From contig DBKX01000416.1 in the NCBI GenBank assembly GCA_002297865.1, positions 2,603 to 9,935 on the forward strand: a stretch of 7,333 nucleotides of DNA, in the 5' to 3' direction. Below are positions 1 to 5,320 of this stretch, in pieces; the first letter of the stretch is position 1, and each line of letters opens with the position of its first letter. The position numbers were made by a program, and so were the translations under genes. Below the pieces are notes generated by a model. The model worked only from the letters and a program-made list of their open reading frames with translations, was not told the DNA's origin and made no database searches. The DNA is from Lachnoclostridium sp. UBA739 (GTDB lineage: Bacteria > Bacillota_A > Clostridia > Lachnospirales > Lachnospiraceae).

Positions 1-324
1 AATGATATTATTTTTTTCATTGCGGATCATTTTGCAGATCGACTGCCAGGTGAAAATTGGCTTATCTATGATGAGGGAAGGAAAAAGGCAGCGGTTCATA
101 AAGCCTATGGACGGTGGTTTGTTTTGGAAAAATATGAGATTAATCTGGAAAAGGATATGAATCAGTTAGAAGAAGAGGATGAGTTTTTGAATCTATGGAA
201 GCATTTTGTGGATTCTATTGCAATTCGAGAGAGAACCAATGAAAAATTGCAATTAAATATGATGCCAAACCGTTTTCGAGAATTTATGCCTGAAGTAGAA
301 TACAAAGAGAAAAACAAAAAGTGA
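1..324 (+). CDS. DUF4130 / TIGR03915-type putative DNA metabolism protein, C-terminal part (5' end outside window)
   Basis: The frame is open from the first base and ends at TGA 322-324, giving 107 residues of the C-terminus. The segment DHFADRLPGENWLIYDEGRK, followed by HKAYGRW, then a W-x-x-F-V-D-S-I-A-I-x-E-R stretch and NMMPNRFREFMPE, matches the conserved end of the DUF4130 family (TIGR03915), as I recall it. In that family this region is followed only by a short tail, so the C-terminus is probably intact. Members are called putative DNA repair or DNA metabolism proteins because they are often encoded beside a radical-SAM protein related to spore photoproduct lyase; the biochemical activity is not established. 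The partner would be expected upstream, outside this window. An internal ATG at 124 is not the start, because family homology continues upstream of it to base 1. The end is charged and lysine-rich (EYKEKNKK). Confidence 0.82.
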   Translation, partial: NDIIFFIADHFADRLPGENWLIYDEGRKKAAVHKAYGRWFVLEKYEINLEKDMNQLEEEDEFLNLWKHFVDSIAIRERTNEKLQLNMMPNRFREFMPEVEYKEKNKK

Positions 325-402
325 GAAAATTTGTATATATTTTTTTTTTCGAGACATACTAACTCCGTAAAATGAATTTTTACTTTATAGGAGGCGTATT
401 TC

Positions 403-813
403 ATGAGAAAGAAAATATGTTTGTTAGTTGCAGTGTGCTGTTTTGGTCTGTTGTCAATAACAGCTTGCTCCAATAATGGTAACACAAATGATGGAACTAA
501 CACAGAAAACGGTACTACTAATGGTACAGAAAATGGAACAGCAAATGACGGAGCAACAGCAGATACTGATAATGATGGTGTAGCAGATGCTATTGATGAT
601 GCAGGTGACGCAGTTGAAGATGCAGTAGATGATTTAGGTAATGCAGTAGATGACGCTGTTAACGGAACAACAGGTAATGGAGCAGCAACAGATGGTGCAA
701 CAAATGGAACAACAAATGGAACAACAAATGGTACAGTAAACGGAACAACAAACGGAACAACGAATGGTGCTGCAGGTGATGCTGCTACAACAACAGCTTC
801 TCCAGCAAAATAA
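403..813 (+). CDS. Small low-complexity lipoprotein with Asn-Gly-Thr-Thr repeats
   Basis: The 136-residue product starts at ATG 403, 8 bases after the strong ribosome binding site TAGGAGG (388-394). Residues 1-21 form a lipoprotein signal peptide (MRKK, a hydrophobic core, then the lipobox ITAC with Cys22 as the lipidated residue), so the mature protein should be anchored on the outer face of the membrane. The rest has no recognisable enzyme domain. Residues 23-53 are rich in Asn, Thr and Gly. Residues 54-66 read DTDNDGVADAIDD, resembling a calcium-binding aspartate loop. Residues 62-86 are an acidic Ala/Val/Asp segment that could be an amphipathic helix. Residues 101-124 are six NGTT-like tetrapeptides. 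The mature part is very acidic and has almost no bulky residues, typical of a flexible surface linker or stalk. Function is unknown. The gene is followed directly by a terminator and looks monocistronic. Confidence 0.87.
   Translation: MRKKICLLVAVCCFGLLSITACSNNGNTNDGTNTENGTTNGTENGTANDGATADTDNDGVADAIDDAGDAVEDAVDDLGNAVDDAVNGTTGNGAATDGATNGTTNGTTNGTVNGTTNGTTNGAAGDAATTTASPAK
691..774 (+). repeat. 12-bp tandem repeat inside the lipoprotein gene
   Basis: Seven in-phase 12-base units, close to AATGGAACAACA, encode DGAT followed by NGTT, NGTT, NGTV, NGTT, NGTT and NGAA. The units starting at 703 and 715 are identical; those at 739 and 751 differ from each other by one base. Because each unit is four codons, loss or gain of copies would keep the reading frame and change only the length of the Asn-Gly-Thr stalk. 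A degenerate version of the same pattern occurs earlier in the gene. Confidence 0.85.
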
Positions 814-827
814 TTGATCCATAGAAG

Positions 828-867
828 AAAAAGCTGCAATGATTTTGAATCAGTCGTGCAGCTTTTT
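828..867. terminator. Bidirectional intrinsic terminator between convergent genes
   Basis: AAAAAGCTGCA (828-838) pairs with TGCAGCTTTTT (857-867). Inside it a second short stem, TGATT (840-844) with AATCA (848-852), can also form. The right arm runs into a tract of seven T (863-869), which terminates the lipoprotein transcript. On the minus strand the same stem is followed by a T-rich run (reverse complement of 825-832), so it can also end the acetyltransferase gene, whose stop is at 876-878. Confidence 0.88.
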
Positions 868-875
868 TTGTCTTA

Positions 876-1835
876 TTATTTAAACTTTTTTTTGTATTTA
901 GAATAAACTTCTTGTACCGGATGCTTCATAGCACTGCGAAAAGCTGATTTTGCAGCATTTACACGTTTTTGTTCACTATGATAGCGAACTACAAAATCTC
1001 TGATATCATCTATGATATAGTAGTTACAGGAGAATCCCAAATGTTCTACTTCTTCACATCGTTTCATTCCAAGGTTCATAGCAGTTTTAATAGATGGCAA
1101 ATTGTTTTTGGCAATAATAGCGAGCAAGCGTTCTTGCTTTAAGTTAGATACTACATAATCGTAAATTGCCAGAACTGCTTCTGTGGCATATCCTTTCTTT
1201 TGGTATTCAGGTGCGATTAAATAGGATAATTCTAGAATAGTCTGATTGTGATATTCCTGATTCTGAATGCCTGCCTGTCCAATTAATGTGCCGTCCTTAA
1301 GGTATACACCCCATAGACCGTAATCAAAAAATTCATATTGATACGTAATATAGTGTTTGTGCTTTTCTAATTCATTTTCCAAGGTGTCCTGAGCTGGAAG
1401 AGAAGAACGCATTGTTTCCGTATCACGTATCGTATAGAGCGTTTCAAAGTCTTCTAATGTAAGCTCTTTTAATATCAAACGTTTGGTCGCTGTAACGGTA
1501 ATAGGCAAATGATGTGCGCGTTTCCACTGGTTTGACAGGTATTCACAAGTTAAAGTTTCTATCTGGTCGAAATAGCAGACAGGCTTTGGAACTGGAGAAA
1601 TGGGATTCGTCTCATCCCACTTTAAAATGTATGGAAAATGGTGATGGGCTGCAAATTGTGTTCCGAGTTCCGTATCACTTACCACTAAGGCAGTTTCAGA
1701 AGGAATAGAATGCACATCTTCTTCTTTTGGATTCCATAAAGAATGAATTTCCATCATGTCTAGATTGTGCATGAGCTGGCATGAAAGATCGTTTAGTTTA
1801 TTTGGAGTAATAAATATAATATATTCTAATTTCAT
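876..1835 (-). CDS. GNAT-family N-acetyltransferase (RimJ/RimL type) with an N-terminal extension domain
   Basis: The product is 319 residues, much longer than a single GNAT domain of about 150-180. Residues 117-275 form the acetyltransferase: it opens with TKRLILKELTLEDFETLY, typical of the RimJ/RimL (Acetyltransf_3) group. It contains the acetyl-CoA pyrophosphate-binding loop QKKGYA (212-217) after the strand LELSYLIAPEY, and continues with NNLPSIKTAMNLGMK (244-258), where the Asn and following helix are usual for the fold. The enzyme should move an acetyl group from acetyl-CoA to an amine; the substrate cannot be read from sequence. Residues 1-110 form a separate alpha/beta-looking region with TALVVSDTELG (49-58), reminiscent of the C-terminal half of a HAD-like fold seen ahead of some clostridial GNAT domains; this assignment is tentative. 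The last 35 residues are basic (KYKKKFK end). Start ATG 1833-1835 has GAAAGG 10 bases upstream. Confidence 0.85.
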   Translation of the reverse strand: MKLEYIIFITPNKLNDLSCQLMHNLDMMEIHSLWNPKEEDVHSIPSETALVVSDTELGTQFAAHHHFPYILKWDETNPISPVPKPVCYFDQIETLTCEYLSNQWKRAHHLPITVTATKRLILKELTLEDFETLYTIRDTETMRSSLPAQDTLENELEKHKHYITYQYEFFDYGLWGVYLKDGTLIGQAGIQNQEYHNQTILELSYLIAPEYQKKGYATEAVLAIYDYVVSNLKQERLLAIIAKNNLPSIKTAMNLGMKRCEEVEHLGFSCNYYIIDDIRDFVVRYHSEQKRVNAAKSAFRSAMKHPVQEVYSKYKKKFK

Positions 1836-1845
1836 TTTATTTTAG

Positions 1846-1851
1846 CCTTTC
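1846..1851 (-). promoter_or_regulatory. Ribosome binding site of the GNAT gene
   Basis: The minus strand reads GAAAGG here, 10 bases before ATG at 1835-1833. It supports that ATG as the start. Confidence 0.6.
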
Positions 1852-1874
1852 AGAATAAATTCTTATCAAAAGCT

Positions 1875-1883
1875 ATTATAGCA
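1875..1883 (-). promoter_or_regulatory. Extended -10 promoter for the GNAT gene
   Basis: On the minus strand this site reads TGCTATAAT, a consensus -10 hexamer with the TG extension. The region 17 bases upstream (ATGCAA) is a poor -35, which is usual for extended -10 promoters. It lies about 40 bases ahead of the gene's ATG, and no other candidate stands out in the divergent gap. Confidence 0.55.
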
Positions 1884-1923
1884 AATGACAGTTTCTTTTG
1901 CATTAGATAATCCAAAGATAAAC

Positions 1924-1952
1924 TGGTCATACTAGGAATAGTTTGGTAAAAT
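1924..1952 (+). promoter_or_regulatory. Promoter for the tautomerase gene
   Basis: TGGTCA (1924-1929) is followed after 17 bases by TAAAAT (1947-1952), and the -10 is preceded by TGG, an extended -10 arrangement. The predicted transcript start is about 35-40 bases before ATG 1997. The -35 matches the consensus at four of six positions. Confidence 0.5.
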
Positions 1953-1996
1953 AATAACCGTATATATGAAAAAGACACAAAAAGGAGAGAAGAAAA

Positions 1997-2341
1997 ATGC
2001 CATTTATTAATTCAAAAGTATCATTCAAATTATCCAGTCAGGAGCAGGAAGAGATTAAAACAAAGTTAGGAAAAGCAATTTCTCTAATTCCAGGCAAAAG
2101 TGAAGCGTGGCTTATGGTAGGATTTGAAGACGAATATAAGTTGTATTTTAAAGGAGAAGCATCACCAAAAATTATATTTGTAGAGGTAAGTATTTTTGGC
2201 AGTGCAGAAAAGTCAGCTTATGATGCATTGACCAGTGAAATTTGTAACATTTACAATGAAGTGACAGGAACTCCGAAAGATAAAATTTACATTCGCTATC
2301 AAGAAATTGATACGTGGGGATGGAATGGAATGAATTTTTAA
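1997..2341 (+). CDS. MIF-like tautomerase family protein
   Basis: The 114-residue protein has the length of the macrophage migration inhibitory factor (MIF) family of small trimeric tautomerases. It begins MPFINSKVSF, so removal of Met exposes the N-terminal proline that acts as catalytic base in this superfamily. The end, KIYIRYQEIDTWGWNGMNF, matches the family's C-terminal pattern (tyrosine strand, then GWN-x-x-x-F). Lys34 in IPGK aligns by eye with MIF Lys32, and Tyr98 with MIF Tyr95. The position of MIF Asn97 is Arg100 here, and the CxxC motif of animal MIF is absent. In known members the reaction is keto-enol tautomerisation of phenylpyruvate-like substrates; the bacterial substrate is unknown. 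The start has AAAGGAG (1981-1987) 9 bases upstream. The gene stands alone, divergent from the acetyltransferase. Confidence 0.87.
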   Translation: MPFINSKVSFKLSSQEQEEIKTKLGKAISLIPGKSEAWLMVGFEDEYKLYFKGEASPKIIFVEVSIFGSAEKSAYDALTSEICNIYNEVTGTPKDKIYIRYQEIDTWGWNGMNF

Positions 2342-2355
2342 ATAGAAAAACAGAC

Positions 2356-2376
2356 GCCGGCTTATGTGAAGTCGGC
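2356..2376. terminator. Hairpin terminator between convergent genes, best oriented for the minus-strand gene
   Basis: GCCGGCTT (2356-2363) pairs with AAGTCGGC (2369-2376) with one G-T wobble and a 5-base loop. On the minus strand the stem is followed after five bases by a run of T (complement of 2346-2350), which suits termination of the 2382-2783 gene. On the plus strand the downstream sequence is AT-rich but lacks a clean T tract, so termination of the tautomerase transcript here is less certain. Confidence 0.55.
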
Positions 2377-2381
2377 ACCTA

Positions 2382-2783
2382 TTAATTTCTATTTAACATT
2401 TTTTCATAAAGCAGACCTACTACAAACCACACCGGAAGGTAATCAAATCGAATGACTCCATCTAAATTGAATCTTCTGTCACTATAATCCCATGGACACG
2501 CTTTGAATTTTTTTAGTAGTTCTCCAGACAATAGTTCAAACGTAATGATTAGGAACGAATACACACCTCCTCGCACAAAAGCGTTTTGAGATTTTAGTTT
2601 TCTGCTAATCGGCTCAATAAATGCTGCCATGCCATAGATAGGAAACATCCAAAGAGAAGTATTGCATGTAAGTGTTCGATCTTTTTTTATCTTGCTTATG
2701 CTTCCAAGTCCTGTCCAGAAACACTCTAGACACCAGCCAAAGAACCCGCAAAATAGAAATTTTTTAAATAAATTTTCTTTCAT
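2382..2783 (-). CDS. CmpB-type putative ABC transporter permease-like membrane protein (PF06541 family)
   Basis: The 133-residue protein from ATG 2781-2783 carries the features I associate with the PF06541 (ABC_trans_CmpB) family. These are an N-terminal FCGFFGWCLECFW segment with Gly-Trp and Glu, the LWMFPIYGMAAFIEP segment (44-58), a central VYSFLIITFELLSGE helix (74-88), the CPWDYSDRRFNLDGVI motif (96-111), and a final LPVWFVVGLLYEK helix (116-128). Three or four membrane segments are likely. Despite the family name, transport function is unproven and no ATPase gene lies nearby. An upstream in-frame TTG at 2826-2828 would add 15 residues, but they are polar and do not fit the family start. 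Neither start has a clear Shine-Dalgarno site, so the start is the weak point. The gene diverges from folA. Confidence 0.8.
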   Translation of the reverse strand: MKENLFKKFLFCGFFGWCLECFWTGLGSISKIKKDRTLTCNTSLWMFPIYGMAAFIEPISRKLKSQNAFVRGGVYSFLIITFELLSGELLKKFKACPWDYSDRRFNLDGVIRFDYLPVWFVVGLLYEKMLNRN

Positions 2784-2813
2784 AAAATTAGTATTTGTTC
2801 TGGTGCAAAATTG

Positions 2814-2845
2814 ATACCTGTAAAACAATACCTGTTAAAAACAGG
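2814..2845. repeat. Direct repeat plus hairpin in the divergent gap between the CmpB-type gene and folA
   Basis: ATACCTGTAAAAC (2814-2826) and ATACCTGTTAAAA (2828-2840) are near-identical direct repeats 14 bases apart. The second copy overlaps the inverted repeat CCTGTT (2831-2836) / AACAGG (2840-2845) with a 3-base loop. The block lies 10 bases upstream of the folA -35 and ahead of the minus-strand gene, so it could be a regulator binding site shared by both genes. That role is inference; the repeats themselves are plain in the sequence. Confidence 0.55.
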
Positions 2846-2854
2846 CTGATTTTC

Positions 2855-2884
2855 TTTACAGATGAATCTAGAAAATTGTATAAT
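2855..2884 (+). promoter_or_regulatory. folA promoter
   Basis: TTTACA (2855-2860) and TATAAT (2879-2884) are separated by 18 bases, a near-consensus housekeeping sigma-factor promoter. The predicted transcript starts near 2891, leaving a short leader of about 24 bases before ATG 2915. Confidence 0.72.
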
Positions 2885-2903
2885 ACAGAAGAATTATGTT
2901 TAC

Positions 2904-2908
2904 GGAGG
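2904..2908 (+). promoter_or_regulatory. Ribosome binding site fixing the folA start
   Basis: GGAGG sits 6 bases before ATG 2915. This rules out in-frame upstream starts as far back as 2795, which lie before the promoter itself and lack a binding site. Confidence 0.85.
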
Positions 2909-2914
2909 AATAAT

Positions 2915-3421
2915 ATGAAGTTAATAGCAGCAGTAGATAATAATTGGGGAATTGGACTTAATAATCAGTTGCTTGTAAATATCCCATCAGATAAACGTTA
3001 TTTTAAACAATTAACAGAACATCAGGTTGTGGTAATGGGAAGAAAGACATATGAAAGTCTTCCAGGAAAAAGACCACTTGAAAATAGAGTCAACATAATC
3101 TTAACAAAAGCATTCGATTTTCAGGCAAAAGGATTTGAAGTGGCGCATTCCGTTGAGGAACTTTTTGAGATGCTAAAAGATTACAAAGAGAAAGAAATAT
3201 TTGTCATAGGTGGACAAAATATATATGAACAACTACATGAATATTGCGAAGAAGCATATATTACTAAAATCGATTATGCATATCAAGCCGATCGTTATTG
3301 TCCAAATCTTGATACAGCCAATGAGTGGCAGTTAGTTGGAATATCGGAAGAAGAAACTTATTACGACTTAGAGTATTATTTTTGTAAATATCAAAACAAA
3401 AATCCCTTAACGATCTTATAA
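2915..3421 (+). CDS. folA: Dihydrofolate reductase
   Basis: This 168-residue protein has the standard length of bacterial dihydrofolate reductase, which reduces dihydrofolate to tetrahydrofolate with NADPH for thymidylate, purine and methionine synthesis in the cytoplasm. It opens with MKLIAAVDNNWGIGLNNQLL, the substrate and Met20-loop region. Asp26 in NIPSDKRYFK is the proton-donor acid (Asp27 in E. coli). VVMGRKTYESLP (39-50) is the NADPH-binding signature. Arg58 in ENRVNIILT corresponds to the folate-glutamate-binding Arg57. FVIGGQNIYE (96-105) carries the IGG motif, and Thr117 in AYITKID matches E. coli Thr113. The residue at the E. coli Trp22 position is Val21, a substitution I associate with clostridial enzymes. 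No thyA gene is adjacent; the gene has its own promoter, and I see no clear terminator before the ilvE promoter at 3438. Confidence 0.94.
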   Translation: MKLIAAVDNNWGIGLNNQLLVNIPSDKRYFKQLTEHQVVVMGRKTYESLPGKRPLENRVNIILTKAFDFQAKGFEVAHSVEELFEMLKDYKEKEIFVIGGQNIYEQLHEYCEEAYITKIDYAYQADRYCPNLDTANEWQLVGISEEETYYDLEYYFCKYQNKNPLTIL

Positions 3422-3437
3422 AATATGGTAAAAATAC

Positions 3438-3466
3438 TTGAAAAAATTAGACGTGGAGTTTATCAT
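3438..3466 (+). promoter_or_regulatory. ilvE promoter
   Basis: TTGAAA (3438-3443) and TATCAT (3461-3466) are spaced by exactly 17 bases, a good vegetative promoter match. Transcription should begin near 3473, giving a leader of about 105-110 bases before the ATG at 3582. Confidence 0.68.
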
Positions 3467-3472
3467 ATAAAA

Positions 3473-3581
3473 AAATGACTACTACATTTTAAGCGTAACT
3501 GGTGATAAACCCAATGGAATAATGTTAGGTGACGTTAGCTTGGATGGATTAGCCGTGGGAAAAAGAGAAAGGATGATATCA
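3473..3581 (+). promoter_or_regulatory. Untranslated leader of ilvE, no known RNA class recognised
   Basis: The leader is long for a lone gene. I see none of the conserved blocks of a T-box (the GGTGGNACCGCG-type element), of a SAM or ppGpp riboswitch, or a leader peptide rich in Leu, Ile or Val codons. A five-codon frame at 3475-3492 (MTTTF) lacks a ribosome binding site. Only weak pairings such as TGG (3500-3502) with CCA (3511-3513) are visible, and no intrinsic terminator. Its regulatory role is therefore open. Confidence 0.35.
3568..3573 (+). promoter_or_regulatory. Ribosome binding site fixing the ilvE start
   Basis: AAAGGA lies 8 bases before ATG 3582. In-frame ATGs at 3522 and 3573 have no binding site at proper spacing, and family homology begins only after 3582. 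Confidence 0.75.
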
Positions 3582-4652
3582 ATGTTAAATATCAGAATTG
3601 AGAAAACACAGAATCCAAAGCCAATTCCAGGAGAAGATAATCCATTAAAATTTGGAACTATTTTCACAGACCATATGTTTATTATGAATTATGAGACTGG
3701 AAAAGGATGGCATGACCCTAGAATTGTAGAATATCAGCCAATCGTGTTAGAACCTTCTGCAATGGTATTTCATTACGGACAGGAAATGTTCGAAGGTTTA
3801 AAAGCATATCGTACAGACGATGGAAGAGTTTTGTTATTCCGTCCTAACAAAAATGCTGAGAGAGCAACAAACACAAACCGAAGAATTTGTATTCCTGAAA
3901 TTCCGGAAGAAGATTTTGTAGATGCAATTAAAGCACTAGTAGCAGTAGATAACGCATGGATTCCTACAAAACCAGGAACATCCTTATACATCAGACCATT
4001 TATTATCGCGACAGACCCATTCTTAGGTGTACGTCCATCCGACACATATCAGTTTATTATAATCTGCAGTCCAGTTGGTGCTTATTATCCAGAAGGTTTA
4101 AATCCAGTTAAGATCTGGATCGAAGATGACTACGTAAGAGCTGTAAAAGGTGGTATCGGTGAAGCGAAAACAGGCGGTAACTATGTCGCTTCTTTAGCTG
4201 CACAGGTAAAAGCTCATGACGAAGGATATTCTCAGGTATTATGGCTTGACGGTGTAGAAAGAAAATACATCGAAGAAGTTGGAGCTATGAATATCTTCTT
4301 CAAGATTAACGGGACAGTGGTAACTCCTATGCTAAACGGAAGTATTTTACCAGGTGTTACAAGAAATTCAGTTATTGAATTATGTAAACACTGGGGATTG
4401 CCAGTAGAAGAAAGAAGAATTTCTGTAGATGAATTAGTAGAGGCTGCCAAAACAGGTGCTTTGGAAGAGTGTTTTGGAAGTGGTACAGCTGCTGTTATTT
4501 CACCAGTTGGACATTTAAGATTTGAGGACAACGTAATGCAAATCAAAGATGGCAACATTGGTGAAATCAGTCAGAAATTATACGATACAATCACAGGTAT
4601 CCAGTTAGGTAAAATCAAAGATGAATTAGGCTGGACAGTTGAAGTAAAATAG
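3582..4652 (+). CDS. ilvE: Branched-chain amino acid aminotransferase, long Bacillota/eukaryote type
   Basis: This 356-residue cytoplasmic PLP enzyme moves the amino group between glutamate and the 2-keto acids of leucine, isoleucine and valine, the last step of their synthesis and first of their breakdown. The sequence closely follows the B. subtilis YwaA/YbgE type: FTDHMFIMNYETGKGW (28-43), VFHYGQEMFEGLKAYR (62-77), SLYIRPFIIATDPFLGV (134-150). The PLP-binding lysine is Lys196 in GEAKTGGNYVASL. LWLDG with YIEEVGAMNIFF (229-240) and FGSGTAAVISPVG (298-310) line the cofactor pocket. The redox CxxC motif of human BCAT is replaced by AVIS. No frameshift or missing catalytic residue is seen. It is not next to other ilv or leu genes and has its own promoter. 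No terminator hairpin is visible after the stop, and the next promoter begins within 20 bases. Confidence 0.95.
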   Translation: MLNIRIEKTQNPKPIPGEDNPLKFGTIFTDHMFIMNYETGKGWHDPRIVEYQPIVLEPSAMVFHYGQEMFEGLKAYRTDDGRVLLFRPNKNAERATNTNRRICIPEIPEEDFVDAIKALVAVDNAWIPTKPGTSLYIRPFIIATDPFLGVRPSDTYQFIIICSPVGAYYPEGLNPVKIWIEDDYVRAVKGGIGEAKTGGNYVASLAAQVKAHDEGYSQVLWLDGVERKYIEEVGAMNIFFKINGTVVTPMLNGSILPGVTRNSVIELCKHWGLPVEERRISVDELVEAAKTGALEECFGSGTAAVISPVGHLRFEDNVMQIKDGNIGEISQKLYDTITGIQLGKIKDELGWTVEVK

Positions 4653-4662
4653 AACGACGTTG

Positions 4663-4671
4663 TGTTATAAT
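4663..4671 (+). promoter_or_regulatory. Extended -10 promoter for the DUF1653 gene
   Basis: TGTTATAAT is a consensus -10 with TG extension, only 11 bases after the ilvE stop codon. A TTGAAG inside the ilvE end (4639-4644) is too far away (21 bases) to be an ideal -35. The transcript would start near 4678 and could form a weak AT-only hairpin (ATCATAA 4674-4680 with TTATGAT 4698-4704), probably not a terminator. Confidence 0.55.
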
Positions 4672-4721
4672 AGATCATAACATGTAAGTGAATGAGATTA
4701 TGATAAAGTTGAAGGAGTATT

Positions 4722-5318
4722 ATGAAAGAGAGAGAAATTCCGAAATCAGGTGAATTTTATCGCCATTTTAAAATGAAATACTACCAGATTGTTACGGTAG
4801 CTACCCATACAGAGACAAGAGAACAGATGGTAATATATCAAGCGTTGTATGATGATTTTGGAATATATGCCAGGCCTCTTTCTATGTTTATGTCAAAAGT
4901 GGATTTTGAAAAATATCCAGATGCCGTACAGACATATCGATTTGAGCGCGTTGATCGTCCTTGTGTATCAGTAGAATCCTTAGAGCGTGTTCAGAGGAAA
5001 GTTGAGAGAGAAGAGTTAAAAGAGACAATCACAGAACATAAAATGGTTTTCGAAGAAAAGAAAATATCGGAAGAAAAAAGAAAGCCAGGTGAGGAAGCGT
5101 ATGTGTTGGATCAAGAGGTAGAACGTTTTCTTGATGCAAAGACTTACAAAGAGAAACTTAATATTTTGATCCGTCTTAGAAATGATATTACTGACAAACA
5201 GCTTCATGATATGGCCATTACGCTTGATGTTACGATTGAAGACGGAAATGTGGATGATAAGTTTATGAACCTTGTAAACTGTTTAAAAACCATGGCACGT
5301 TTTGAAGTAGATCGCTAA
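4722..5318 (+). CDS. DUF1653 domain protein with a charged linker and C-terminal helical domain
   Basis: The 198-residue product starts at ATG 4722, 4 bases after AAGGAG (4712-4717). Residues 9-75 match the DUF1653 (PF07866) pattern: SGEFYRHFKMKYYQIVTVATHTET, then VIYQALYDDFGIYARPLSMFMSKVDFEKYP, a small beta-rich fold often found alone as a protein of about 70-80 residues. Residues 84-122 are a highly charged, Glu/Lys-rich segment, likely helical or coiled coil. Residues 126-195 (from YVLDQEVERFLDAKTYKEKL through LRNDITDKQLHDMAITLDV to the end) form a second, probably helical domain that I do not recognise by name. There is no signal peptide or membrane segment, so it is cytoplasmic. Function is unknown. 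Confidence 0.83.
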   Translation: MKEREIPKSGEFYRHFKMKYYQIVTVATHTETREQMVIYQALYDDFGIYARPLSMFMSKVDFEKYPDAVQTYRFERVDRPCVSVESLERVQRKVEREELKETITEHKMVFEEKKISEEKRKPGEEAYVLDQEVERFLDAKTYKEKLNILIRLRNDITDKQLHDMAITLDVTIEDGNVDDKFMNLVNCLKTMARFEVDR

Positions 5319-5320
5319 AG

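Noticed and set aside
326..350. T tract after the DUF4130 gene as an intrinsic terminator
   Set aside because: There is a run of ten or more T but no G-C stem before it, only weak A-T pairing, so a true hairpin terminator is not supported.
691..774. Regular short repeats as a CRISPR-like array
   Set aside because: The units are contiguous 12-mers with no spacers and are in phase with the lipoprotein reading frame.
162..839. A 225-codon open frame on the minus strand with many Val-Pro-Phe repeats
   Set aside because: It is the antisense shadow of the repeat-rich lipoprotein gene and also covers the end of the DUF4130 gene. The plus-strand frame has a strong ribosome binding site, a signal peptide and lipobox, and a terminator just after its stop; the minus frame has none of these.
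1514..1708. Plus-strand 64-codon frame inside the acetyltransferase gene
   Set aside because: It is antisense to a well-supported coding region, has no ribosome binding site and no recognisable protein pattern.
2784..2828. TTG start adding 15 residues to the CmpB-type protein
   Set aside because: The added residues are polar and do not resemble the family N-terminus, which begins just before the first membrane helix; still not fully excluded because neither start has a clear binding site.
2795..2914. Upstream extension of the dihydrofolate reductase frame
   Set aside because: It would start upstream of the best promoter and add 40 unrelated residues; GGAGG before ATG 2915 and the family N-terminus decide the start.
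3522..3581. Upstream in-frame ATG adding 20 residues to the aminotransferase
   Set aside because: It has no ribosome binding site, and the added residues have no counterpart in family members, whereas ATG 3582 has AAAGGA at good spacing.
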